A stretch of DNA of 47,515 nucleotides from a virus. The translations under genes and the position numbers were made by a program. Location of the stretch: IMG/VR virus record IMGVR_UViG_3300036770_001217, positions 1 through 47,515 of that record; one strand, given 5' to 3'. This document shows positions 29,158-38,900 of this stretch, in pieces. The notes under the pieces are model-generated. The model saw nothing but the letters and a program-made list of their open reading frames with translations, had not been told where the DNA came from and ran no database searches. Position 1 is the stretch's first letter, and each line of letters starts with the position of its first letter.

Positions 29158-29483
29158 ACACCCGTGCCTCTCGGCGGAGTACTACAAGGCCAACGAGTAC
29201 TGAGCATGTCACCAAGGAGTACGTCAGCAGAAAGGTTCCTCGTCGATGCGTTGGCAATCAGATACTGCTCGGCCATGTCACGCAACTGACTCAGAACAAT
29301 GCCTTCTGGTGGGCAATAACGTATGGACTGATTCGCATCTGCAACGCCTGCTATGTACCCCATAGCAAATGCAATATTGATCGTCTCTCTAGACTGAATG
29401 TCCTTTAGCAACTTATTCCCCGTAACAAACTCCGCGTTTGCCATAACGGGCACGAGCAACAGACTGGCTAATATCTTTTTCAT
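29154..29483 (-). CDS. Rap1a/Tai-like secreted protein
   Basis: 109 aa. N-terminal MKKILASLLLVPVMANA is a clear Sec signal peptide with an ANA cleavage site. The mature part has AFAMGYIAGVADANQSIRYC, then a YLIANAS segment and final STRWPC. This corresponds to the Rap1a/Tai4 immunity protein family (GYI.GV.D....CP, ..WPC; two Cys for a disulfide). In phages these proteins are of unknown role; protection of the periplasm or lysis control is conceivable. Overlaps the neighbours (ATGA). Confidence 0.8.
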   Translation of the reverse strand: MKKILASLLLVPVMANAEFVTGNKLLKDIQSRETINIAFAMGYIAGVADANQSIRYCPPEGIVLSQLRDMAEQYLIANASTRNLSADVLLGDMLSTRWPCSTPPRGTGV

Positions 29484-29653
29484 TGTTCCTCCGGGGCTTC
29501 AATGTTCACGTCCTCGGCTGGCATCTCTATGGTCCAGAACATGTGGTCACACTCTGGACAGACCCGCCTTCTCTTGCTCCACCGTGGCTGCTCTTCAATC
29601 ACCCGCGTCTCCTTTACCTTGGTGTAGTGGTGTTCACAGGACGGGCAGTTCAC
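29480..29653 (-). CDS. Small zinc-ribbon protein with GTG start
   Basis: 57 aa: VNCPSCEHHYTKVKETRVIE, RWSKRRRVCPECDHMFWTIE. Two CPxC pairs 30 residues apart and the R.I...RRRVC.EC..F pattern are like the NrdR/transcription-factor zinc ribbon. The GTG at 29653 overlaps the preceding TGA (GTGA) and the stop overlaps the next ATG. Possibly binds nucleic acid and regulates; without the ATP-cone domain it is not NrdR itself. Confidence 0.75.
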   Translation of the reverse strand: MNCPSCEHHYTKVKETRVIEEQPRWSKRRRVCPECDHMFWTIEMPAEDVNIEAPEEQ

Positions 29654-29922
29654 TTGAGCATCATCTCTAACTGGTTCTTTAAATGAGCCCCTAGGTCTTT
29701 ACCTTGGACAGCTACCATCTGGGCCTCGGGAGATTCGTAGACAACCTTTATTGCGTCTCTTATTCCTGAGTTATAGCCAGCATCAAAAGCGCTTTGATTT
29801 TCAAGAATCATGGTCAAACCATCTCTTACCAAAGACGCCGCCTTACGATCTTTAGCCGCCATCTTAAGAAGCTTGTAGTGTTCCTCAGGGATGAAACACG
29901 AATACGATATTAGTTTTCCCAT
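29650..29922 (-). CDS. Ribbon-helix-helix-like small protein
   Basis: 90 aa: GKLISYSCFIPEEHYKLLKM then AAKDRKAASLVRDGLTMILE. A beta strand followed by two helices (S.FIPEEHY.LLK..A..R..A.LVRDGL) looks like RHH proteins of the Arc/CopG type. C-terminal part helical with VVYESPEAQ. It is another candidate for the TGTAACAT sites, though RHH sites are usually different. Overlap with zinc ribbon gene (GTGA). Confidence 0.6.
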   Translation of the reverse strand: MGKLISYSCFIPEEHYKLLKMAAKDRKAASLVRDGLTMILENQSAFDAGYNSGIRDAIKVVYESPEAQMVAVQGKDLGAHLKNQLEMMLK

Positions 29923-30326
29923 GCTTGAAAATCCTTATAAAGTGAATCCAGTCTGATACGTGCTTGAGCATTAGTCTTGAGATCCGACCTTGACTGGATC
30001 TGAAGATAGTGCCGAAGATACTCAGCCGCCTCTTCCTCGTTCTCTTCTAAAATCAAAGCTTGTCCATTGAGATACGCCCAGAACTGAGGATTGCGACATA
30101 GCATCCCAGCTAACCTGATAGAACGCTCGGCCTCAAACTCTGATTGACGGTCTAAAGGTTCCTCAACTAGGTTGATACGAACCATGACGACCTGATACCG
30201 GGCGCCAATAAAGTCTCTCAACAGGTCTTCTGGCACATCGTCTGGGTGCATCCCAAGGGTGAGGACATACCCATTCTTGTCCTGCTTGAGAGCGATCTTG
30301 ACCCCTTCAAATTGAAGCGTCTTCAT
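29910..30326 (-). CDS. Conserved phage recombination-region protein
   Basis: 138 aa. N-terminal beta part (QFEGVKIALKQDKNGYVLTL) and a helical C-terminal part RSIRLAGMLCRNPQFWAYLN followed by EEEAAEYLRHYLQI, SRSDLKTNAQARIRLDSLYK. This combination is frequent in phage genomes close to ERF or SSB genes; it is annotated only as hypothetical. It overlaps the downstream gene by 13 bases. Its position suggests a role in recombination or ssDNA handling. Confidence 0.65.
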   Translation of the reverse strand: MKTLQFEGVKIALKQDKNGYVLTLGMHPDDVPEDLLRDFIGARYQVVMVRINLVEEPLDRQSEFEAERSIRLAGMLCRNPQFWAYLNGQALILEENEEEAAEYLRHYLQIQSRSDLKTNAQARIRLDSLYKDFQAWEN

Positions 30327-30328
30327 GA

Positions 30329-30634
30329 TCAGAAAGGAATCTCAGAATCGTCCAAGGGCGGCTGCTCTTGGGGTTTAGGCTCTGGTTTGGGCTCTGGCTT
30401 AGGCTGCTTAACATAAGGCGCCTGGATGCTTAAACCCAGGTACTCCGCCCCCTTGGCGCTGATGTTCTCCCAAGCAGATATGTCCATCACTACTAGTTCC
30501 CCATCCTGCTCCAGCATCTTCTCTAGGAACTCCCGAGACAGGTGGATCTGACCACGCCGGTCTGGATGCTTGTCACTTTGTTTGTTATGGTTTGTGAATA
30601 ACGTACCGGTGTTTGGTTTTTGCTGGTAGTTCAT
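30329..30634 (-). CDS. Small protein with SSB-type acidic C-terminal tip
   Basis: 101 aa. The N-terminal part (TGTLFTNHNKQSDKHPDRRG, then IHLSREFLEKMLEQDGELVV and YLGLSIQAPYVKQ) has a short beta-sheet pattern but is too small and different for a full OB-fold SSB. It has a PKPEPKPEP linker and ends DDSEIPF, the tip by which SSB binds RecO, exonuclease I or PriA. It sits next to ERF, so it may recruit host proteins to recombination. Gene overlaps ERF by four bases. Confidence 0.65.
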   Translation of the reverse strand: MNYQQKPNTGTLFTNHNKQSDKHPDRRGQIHLSREFLEKMLEQDGELVVMDISAWENISAKGAEYLGLSIQAPYVKQPKPEPKPEPKPQEQPPLDDSEIPF

Positions 30635-31329
30635 GCGGCCTCCTGGAATTTGTTCTTGGTGTTGGTAAAGATGGTCATCAAGTCTTTGTGGGCTGAAGCA
30701 TCTACATTCTTCAACGTCTCAAACAAAGATTTGTTCTTTTTGTAGATCGCCATGACATCATCTTTAGACTGAGCAGCTTGCAAAGCAATAGTCGATGCCT
30801 TGTTGACAAGGGCTAACCACTCTTCAGAATCCTCATCTGGCTCAGGTGGAGCATTGATCTGCCAGCTTCCCTCAGCACCCACTATCCTGGGCTTTGGTTC
30901 TGGGCTTTTCGCTTCTGGCTTGGGTTCAGGTTTGGGTTCGGGCTTCTTTTCCACACTACCGGTAGTGGCATCCAGAGCATCATGCTCGACAATCTCAAAT
31001 GCCGCCATCCACATGTAACGTCTGAGGTAAGTCTGAACCGCCCCTAGATTCTGAATATTGTGGGAACCTTTCAGTTCTATAGATCCCATGGGGGAACTAA
31101 AGACTATGCAGTCGCTACTAGTGGTGTCGTAGATGTTCAGATAGGCCATCCCATCGGTGAAACTAATCACCCCGCAAAGGCCCACTTCGTTACAGATCTC
31201 TTGAACAGACGGGAGGAAATCTCCTAGTTCAAAGTATTCGTACCCAGCAAACTTGTTCTTGCCGGACTTAGTGAGTTTTCGGCCCTGGAGTTTGACCCGG
31301 GCCTGTTGAAGCTTAGCGTATACAGTCAT
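30631..31329 (-). CDS. erf: ERF-family ssDNA annealing protein
   Basis: 232 aa. Residues 3-115 (VYAKLQQARVKLQGRKLTKS, FAGYEYFELGDFLPSVQEIC, then SPMGSIELKGSHNIQNLGAV and QTYLRRYMWMAAFEI) follow the ERF superfamily core. After a repeated PKPEPKPEPKPE linker, a helical C-terminal domain comes (residues about 165-230). ERF proteins anneal single strands for phage recombination and circularisation, with a partner exonuclease, here the PD-(D/E)XK protein upstream. Translation is coupled through TAATG. Confidence 0.88.
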   Translation of the reverse strand: MTVYAKLQQARVKLQGRKLTKSGKNKFAGYEYFELGDFLPSVQEICNEVGLCGVISFTDGMAYLNIYDTTSSDCIVFSSPMGSIELKGSHNIQNLGAVQTYLRRYMWMAAFEIVEHDALDATTGSVEKKPEPKPEPKPEAKSPEPKPRIVGAEGSWQINAPPEPDEDSEEWLALVNKASTIALQAAQSKDDVMAIYKKNKSLFETLKNVDASAHKDLMTIFTNTKNKFQEAA

Positions 31330-31481
31330 TACGAAATCCTTTTGTAGTATTCGTCAACCAACTCATCGGCAAAGTTGGCAAGGTCACTGGTAAAGTTTTT
31401 ATCTGCCAACCAGTCCATGACTTCAGCATTAGCCGCCAAAGCCAGCATGAACTTAAGTAGCAGTTCCTGTCTTGTTTCCAT
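31329..31481 (-). CDS. 50-aa helical protein between exonuclease and ERF
   Basis: METRQELLLKFMLALAANAE then VMDWLADKNFTSDLANFADE and LVDEYYKR. Start at 31481 with ACCAGGAGAGCATCA before it; it overlaps the exonuclease gene end by 29 bases. The pattern is typical of small proteins next to phage recombinases ('AA.A..FA..LADEY...'). Function unknown. Confidence 0.65.
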   Translation of the reverse strand: METRQELLLKFMLALAANAEVMDWLADKNFTSDLANFADELVDEYYKRIS

Positions 31482-32352
31482 TGATGCTCTCCTGGTAGTC
31501 GCGCCATTGCTGGCAATAGGTGTTAACAGGGCAGAAAGACTCGCACCGGGTTCGGCTGCCCCCCCGAACCTCAATCTCTTGAATCTTTGGATCACAGGCC
31601 GCTTCGGCCTCTTCTTTGGTCTCGTAGACCTTAATAGCACGGACACCCCCCTTCTTCTTCAAGGCATAAGTCGTGGGCCTTTCCCACATCTCTTCAGGAG
31701 TGCAATCAGGTAGATCCTCCCCGGTTTCAATAGCAAACTCGCAGGCCGAATGCAGGGCCAAGCGCTGTGATATGTAAGCTTCCCTGTCTTGGTAGGGCCA
31801 AATCTTTATGGGGATCTCTTTGATAGGAGCCTGTGGATAATCAGGATTCTTCGTAGCTTCCCGCCGAGACCAGTCCCGAATGATCGCCACGATCCCTAAG
31901 TTGGTTACGTGATGGTTATGCTTGCAAGTCTCCACTAGCCAAGCATAGATGTTTAACTGGTTCTCCCAGTCAATCTTCTCGTTCATCACCGCCCAGGCAG
32001 AGGTTGTCTTGTAGTCCCGTATGGCGATACCGCCCTGCTCATCCAAGATCTGTAGATCTACCGCCCCAGAAATCCGCCAGCCTTCTAAGGTGGCGTGTAG
32101 ACGCTCCTCGACAATATGATTCTCAGCCTTGCCATGCTCCAGCACTCCATGGACAGCTGTACCAAAGATACTCCAAACCATATCAGAGACGTCTGTCTCT
32201 ATCTCGTCTTCAAACTTCTTGGTTAAGGAGACGATCTTGGGACTGTTCAATAACTGCGTGGCCGAGAGATGCGCCTTACCCTTGGAGTAGGTTGGACGTT
32301 GTAACACGTTTACAAAGGTCTCGGGTATATTGTGCTTGTTGGTTAACTTCAT
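31453..32352 (-). CDS. PD-(D/E)XK exonuclease (Cas4/RecB-like)
   Basis: 299 aa. The nuclease core GWRISGAVDLQILDEQGG (Asp99) and IAIRDYKTTSAW (Asp113, Lys115) gives the D..(D/E)xK motif; IFGTAVHGVLEHG supplies the preceding H-containing helix. C-terminal RCESFCPVNTYCQQW, with another Cys upstream, looks like the iron-sulfur site of Cas4/AddB nucleases. It probably degrades DNA ends to make single strands for ERF. First gene of the long minus operon with AAGGAGAGTCT as ribosome site. Confidence 0.85.
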   Translation of the reverse strand: MKLTNKHNIPETFVNVLQRPTYSKGKAHLSATQLLNSPKIVSLTKKFEDEIETDVSDMVWSIFGTAVHGVLEHGKAENHIVEERLHATLEGWRISGAVDLQILDEQGGIAIRDYKTTSAWAVMNEKIDWENQLNIYAWLVETCKHNHHVTNLGIVAIIRDWSRREATKNPDYPQAPIKEIPIKIWPYQDREAYISQRLALHSACEFAIETGEDLPDCTPEEMWERPTTYALKKKGGVRAIKVYETKEEAEAACDPKIQEIEVRGGSRTRCESFCPVNTYCQQWRDYQESINGNKTGTAT

Positions 32353-32438
32353 AGACTCTCCTTGATATGTTGTTCCTACGAGTCATAATATAACAGAAAG
32401 TTCACCCACAAGCGGGGGATAATAACCCTACAAGTAAC

Positions 32439-32455
32439 TGTAACATAATGTTACA
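32439..32455. promoter_or_regulatory. Perfect operator palindrome between exonuclease and RuvC genes
   Basis: TGTAACATAATGTTACA, symmetric apart from the central base, preceded by GTAAC. It lies 33 bases before the RuvC-like ATG and 87 bases before the divergent exonuclease start. On the minus strand near 32,390 a TGTTATATT extended -10-like element can serve the exonuclease operon. Thus one site could act on both divergent units. Confidence 0.8.
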
Positions 32456-32488
32456 GTTAGCAAGTTGTTGATTTATAAGGAAACAGTT

Positions 32489-32941
32489 ATGTTGTATCTC
32501 GGTATCGATCCTGGCTTTACTGGCGCATGGGGCCTCATAAATCACCACGGAGATTACGTCGGCTGCGGGGACATGGTTCACAACGACAAGTGGATTGACA
32601 TAAATTTTGTCTATCGAGAAATATCTTCGATTAAAGAAAACGATGACCTGATGATAGTGGTAGAGGCAGTCCACGCCATGCCAAAGCAGGGAGTCTCTAG
32701 TTCCTTCAAGTTTGGGATGGCCTATGGAGCCGCTCTATGCCTAGCGCAAAGGTTCTTAGTAGAGTGGGAACTAGTAACGCCTAAGACCTGGAAGGGCGAT
32801 ATGGGCCTGACTTCAGTGAAGACAGACAGCCTAGACATGGCAAGGAAACTTTGGAAAGAAGCCCCATTAAAGCGCCAGAAGGACAATGGGAGAGCAGAGG
32901 CTCTCCTCTTAGCGGAATGGCTAAGGCAGGCTTATTTCTGA
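32489..32941 (+). CDS. RuvC-like Holliday junction resolvase
   Basis: 150 aa from the ATG at 32489, preceded by ATAAGGAAACAGTT; an ATG 24 bases earlier has no such site. LYLGIDPGFTGAWGLI (Asp7) at the start, MIVVEAVHAMPKQGVSSSFK with Glu in the middle and KDNGRAEALLLAEWLRQ (Asp, Glu) at the end form the RNase H-like RuvC catalytic set. Size fits phage RuvC-type resolvases. It probably resolves branched DNA before packaging. Overlaps the convergent giant gene by ten bases. Confidence 0.9.
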   Translation: MLYLGIDPGFTGAWGLINHHGDYVGCGDMVHNDKWIDINFVYREISSIKENDDLMIVVEAVHAMPKQGVSSSFKFGMAYGAALCLAQRFLVEWELVTPKTWKGDMGLTSVKTDSLDMARKLWKEAPLKRQKDNGRAEALLLAEWLRQAYF

Positions 32942-35900
32942 GTTTCAGCCACTCTGTCGTTGAACCGCTTCATCTGGGCGGCTATCTGGTTCTCTAGCAC
33001 CTTGACTTGCTCTTTGGGGGCGCCCTTCTCTAACAGGATGTCACGGCGCTTACGCAGGGTCTGGATGTTTCGCTCCACCTGATTGGCGTAGTTAAACAAC
33101 CTGGCGTCAGGATTGTCCATCAGATACTCTTGGACGTTCTCTTTGTTTGCTCGCCGCCCCTTGATCTCGCGTTCGTGCTTATTGAGCTGAATGATATTGT
33201 TGTAAAACCTGTTACGCTCGGCAGCAAGCCCCTGAGAATCTCCTACGAACCGGCCTACTAGAGGTACCTTATAGATCGGCAAGTCTTCCCCGGTGATCTG
33301 GCTGCGTACAGTCTGCTCGGCCTTCATAATTTCTCGGCCAACACCACCAGTGAACTGACCAATTAGATAGTCAATCTGATCTGGGGTGGGGCTTAGTTCC
33401 CCTGGGGTGTACTTGGTGCCACCAGAAGCGTAGTTCAGGAACTCAGAAAGCCCCTTGCCGACAATACTAGCGGTCTCTCTAGCTCTGGTATATCCGGGTG
33501 TTGGATCAAGGCTGGAGATGTCTTCTTTGGCAATAGGCTTGCCTGTCCAGTCTCGGTTCTCTGTAAGAGCAACAACCGGATCAAGCACTGTTGGGGTGAT
33601 TGTCTGAGCAGACCAACCGGCATTTCCGATAGGGTTAAACATATCTAAGGTAGCCGAGAAGATACTTCCAATTCTCTTAGGCGTATCTTTGAACCCAGAC
33701 AGGAACCATTCCGTAACAATGCGGCTGGTATTAGGAATGACGTTGTAGCCCAAAGGCATGGGTATGGTGATGTACTTTGATCCTCCGATTGGAAGAATAA
33801 TGTTTCTTTCCTTCACAAACTCAGGTGGCTCATCTTCATCAAACCCTGCCATGGCCAATAACATGGCCTGAGCACTTCCCAGAAGCAGCCCGCCCCCGAT
33901 AATCATCTTTCCTGCTGGCCCAGTTAAGGTTTCGTACATCCGCGCAGTACCCTGGACAGAGGCATTAAAGAACGCGTATAGGGCACCCATTTGACGGCCT
34001 ATTTGCCCCTTACGGTTAAAGTTCACCGTCAGGTTCTTGGCTATCGAAGCGGCCTGTTGTTTGGTCATACCCTGATCAAGTGCGACCTTATATGCAGACA
34101 GACGTACAGCGTTTTCCATCGTCTGGTTATAGTCAGACAACCAGTCAAATATGGGAGTTGCAGACTTACGAACAACCTCTATGGGAGCTTTCAGCGTACC
34201 GCCTGCCGTGATGAATTGACCAAAAGTACTTTTTGTCCAAGAGGAAGGATCAAGGATTCGTTGCAACGCCTCAGCCCTTTCTTGGCTGCGGCTGAACATG
34301 TCTCTAAATCCGGTCTGCCCACCCTCTTGTTGGAACTCCTCCCATAGCTGTGCCCAAGGGCGATTGGTAGGTGGTTGACCCTTGCGTTTAGCACGCTCTT
34401 CTCCATAGATTCCACGAAGAGCGGGGCCAACACCAGCAAGAACCTGCTTTTGCTTTCCAGCAATCGGTGTGGTGCTAAGCTGCAACAACGCACTTTGCAC
34501 GTCACGGGTAAAGTTAATTACACCAAAGATCGGGTTGTACTGCGTATTGATTTTGGCAAAGTATTGGGTAAACGCTTGCGTAACACCAAGGGCTTTACTT
34601 AGCTGATCTACGTCTAGGTTCTTTAACGACTCAACCATCCTAACTGCACGAGGATCATTGGAGTTGAAGATGATGAACTTCTCTTCTCCGTTGATACGGA
34701 CAGGCAGAGACAGAGCACCAGTAATCAGCCGCTCATTCGGTATCTCTTTAACCGTATTGGTCGCCTTGTCGATCTCACGACGAGTCGGTGTGTTGGCAAT
34801 ATTCTCAGCGTCTATAGGGTTGATCCCCATTGAGACAAGATCGCTCATTAGCTGTAGAGGATCTTTCTTGACATAAGGATCGTAGGGCAACCAGAAGCCA
34901 GGATTAGGATTGGTAACCGCAAGTGAATAAACCGCCTTCCCTACCCTGATTTTCTCCGCCCGGATGATGGCTCGCTCACGCTGCATAGCTACGTTAGCTA
35001 GTATGTCCACGACCTTTCGGTTAGAACCAACAGAAGACCTGCTAAACGGACCCTTGATAGCGATACCAGATCCAACGCCTACGCCAACATTCTTGACGTC
35101 ATAATCCGCTTCCTCACGGTTTAATGGAACGTAGTGCTTGTAAGCGTTATTCCAGTTATCAATTACTCCTTGTTTCTCTTGGCCGCTTGAGACAATAAGA
35201 TCCTGTGTTCCTTGGACGATCTTATCGACCATCTTGGCGACGTCTTCAAAGTCTTTCTTCTGCTTAGGAGTCAATCCTGCAAGGTATGCCTTAGCATCTG
35301 CCGTGAGGATTCCAGATCCACCATCAGGCATATTGGGATCACGCTTGGCATTCTGGATATTCCGTTCTTCAGCATGCCGATTGTGCAGATACTCTTCTAC
35401 CTGTTCCATCGTCAGCCCGCGATCACGCAGCGCTTTCATCAACGGCTCAAGCTCTTTATTCAGAAAGTCATCGGTCTGTTTCGCGGTACGCCCGTGATAT
35501 AGCTCTTCTTGTAGGTACGGGTTCCACTTGTCTATGAGACCTTTACGCTGTTGAGTGATGGCCTGGACAACCCTCTTGGTATCGATGTTCTTGTCTTGTA
35601 GAACGTAGAGGATGTCATCGATCTTGGATTCGTCAGGAGACCCCCAGGTCGCCTTGGGCATCGGCTGACCAAAGATATTTTTGCTAACGTTCTGAGGAAC
35701 CATTGCCCGAACGCCTGTCTCTGTAACAAAGTCTGTGAGCGTTGCATTGTTCATGCGCTCTGGCTTATCCGCCATGAGACGATCAAATACCTGATGTACG
35801 CCCAAGCGGTTATCGAATCCAAAGACCTTCTTCAGGGACTCAATTAACTTACGAACCGCAGACTTAAACCGCTCCCACTGAGTCCCTAGCTTGGCAGCAA

Positions 35901-38900
35901 AGAGTTTTTCAGCGTTTACCGCCCAATACTCTGATGGACTCAGATACTGATAGAAGTCATACGACGGCATGGACTGAACAGTCGCAGCAAAGGACGAATC
36001 GCTAGGCGTGTCTAAAAACTTTAAAACATTTTCAAAAAACAACAGTGACTGCGCGTCTGTGCTTTTTTTGACAGCAGCTTTCAAAGCATCTTGCCAAGAG
36101 TCAATCACTATTTTTCTCTGATCGGCAGTCATCATCTGTTCAAGAGAGTGCATGACTTCATGGCGAACCGTGGAGGGATTCTCAATGCCCCTTGTCCCAT
36201 TCCACAAAGTGACTAACTTCATAAAAGGATCGAAGTTTCCTGTTGCCGCACTAGGTCTCTTGGGAGTTCGAATGGACAACCTTATGCCATTAAGAACCCA
36301 CGGCGTCTTGACATACGCATCACGAATAGTCGCTAGAACATCTGGACTCAGATCACCCTTTTCATAAGCATCTAGGGCGCGGCGCAAGAAGTTCTCTGCG
36401 CTAAGAGAAGGTGCTGCTGAAGCGTCAATGTCTTCTTTTAATTCTTTGGCAAGCTGATCCGTAAGCGCTAGGTTACGTTGCAGGTCAATGCTCGGGCCTT
36501 GGGCAATGTACTGCTTGACTAACTGGCTGCGCTTGGCACGGAGACGGGCGTACTCGGAGATCTTTTCTTCCCTAGTTTGATCTATGTCTGTCTCTACCTG
36601 ATCTTCAGTTATCTGAGGGTATTGGTTGACATCAAAAAGGAAGTCGCTCTTTGATCCAAACTTGGCCCCTTTTGCCAGGATAAAGTTTCCAATCTGCAAC
36701 ACCTCATCCGCGCTGACCACAGGAGTCATTGTGTTGCGATCATAGAAATACGCATGGCGAGTCGGATTGAAACCGATCTGTATATATGCGGGGTCTTTAA
36801 TTAACTCTTGGGCTTGCTTGTATGCGTCCTCTGGGGAGATGCTTACATACTCCCCTTCCATAGTTTGAAGCTTGTCCTTAAACTCGCCAGCCGCAATACG
36901 GAGTGTCTTTGCTTGGTTTCCAACGCCAAACTTGACGTTCTTAATTTTGGCTACGCTGCGGTAGCTCAGAATCTCGCTCGCCTTTGGAGAGGTCAACGTA
37001 GGCTTGGGAGCATGGATAGCAACCACCCAAGTCTGTTTGTTCTCCCAGGCCGGAATGTCCAGCCTTAGACCAACCTTCGTGCCGCTATCTATATCAAGAT
37101 TGGCATACGGTCTCTTATTCTTGTCAAGTGCGTCTTCTATCTTTTGATCGCTCGGGGGCGTAGGAGGCTCTGCATACAAAGTAACAGGGCTGTACTTCTT
37201 GACGGCAGCGTCATATTCCTCTTTGGTGATCTCACCTTTGCGTAGCTTGTCAGCGGCCTCTGTAAGCTCTGGAGACCTTCCCTTCGTAACAACCTTGAAG
37301 TCTGGAAGCGTACCCTCTGCTTGTTTTAGTGCTTTGGCTTCATCGTTACCGAACAGGCTGCTCTGGGAATCAATGTTATAGAGGAAGTTCTGCTTAGACC
37401 CGTACTCAACGCCACGGGCCAGAATCATGTTGCCAATCTGTAGGACCTCATCGGCCTTCACTACCGGTAGTGTTGTGGCTCTGTCAAAGAAATAAGAGTG
37501 CCTGACAGGATCAAATCCTATTTGGACATACCGAGGATCTTTAATAGCTTGCTGCGCTAGGCGATAAGCGGCTTCAGGGGAAATTTCTATGTATTCCCCT
37601 TCCATGGTTTGAAGAGCGTCTTTTCCAGCTCCAACAGCAATTTCCAGTGATTTCTCTTGATTGCCAAGACCAAACGTAACATTCTTGGCCATAGCAACGC
37701 TTCTATATCCAAGAGTAAGGCCGGCACCGCCTGACGTCATTGATTTTCTTGGCTCATGGATTGCCACAACAAAAGTTTTTTTGCGGTTCCAAGCAGGAAT
37801 GTCTAGGCGTAGGCCAACCTTGGTTCCAGTAGGAATAGATATGTTTGCTTTGGGCTGTTGGTTTGAATACAAAGCATTGACTACCTGCTCGTCCGTGGCA
37901 GGCTGTAGTGGCTCGGTATAGACAGGGATAGGGCGATATTTGTTGACCGCCGCATCGTATTCTTCTTTCGTCACTTGCCCAGCCTGAAGTTGAGCTGCTA
38001 GCGCAGCAAGCTCAGGTGAACGCCCAGGAGGTAGCTTCTTCTTGGCCTTGGGAAGCTCTTCGTTTATCTGGCTAAGAGTCTTGGCGTCCTCTCCAAAGAG
38101 GTCTGTCTGAGGGCTGGCTACGTCTATGGTAATAGTTTCTTTAGCCTCTACAGATCTTGGGCTTACCTTGGTTCTTCCAAGCTCTCTCAAATCTTTATCT
38201 AGCTCGACCAATGGACTAGAAAGTAACTTATCTGAGGTGCTAACAAGAGCTTCAAGCGCAGATAAAGTGTTTGTCGGAAGACCAAGTATGCGACGAGCAA
38301 TATCTACCAGCTTGCCAAAAGCTGTAAATTGTTTACTTACTTGGATGTCTTTTAAGTAATTTTGAACATCACCCTCAGACATCCCCATTGCCATCAATTC
38401 ATCTATGTTTGATAGCGTGTACGTAACTTTAAAAATGAATTTTTTATCTTTAACTGGATCGTACTTGTTTGCTTTTAATTCGTCTCTAAACTTTTTTCTC
38501 AGTTCTTGACGAAGACTTTCAAGTTCTTTAATTCGTGGATCTGATTTTTTTAGCCCCGCTGTCTGGATAACTGTTGCCGCATGAATTAGCTCATGCAAAA
38601 TAGTTTGATACTCCAGCCCATTGCCGCGAGGCGCTTCTTTCCCTTGCACCAAACCGTTCAGGCGATAGTCAAACTTGAATCCATCTCTGTTCAGTCTGTA
38701 AGTTACCTTGCCCTTATATCCTTGAACCCGACGGCTGTCGTTAAGGATGATTGGGCCATTCATCTCTATACCGCGAGACGCAAAGTCTTTAATTCTGTTT
38801 TCTATCTTGGACGCTATTTCTTTTGCTAACTCATTTGGCGCGTTATCAACGGCCCATTTAGCCAACCCAGGAACGTCTAATCCTTTTATCTCTTTGTAAA

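Noticed and set aside
31453-32352. Cas4 of a CRISPR system
   Set aside because: The Cys cluster resembles Cas4, but there is no cas1/cas2 or array; ERF is next to it, so it is a recombination exonuclease.
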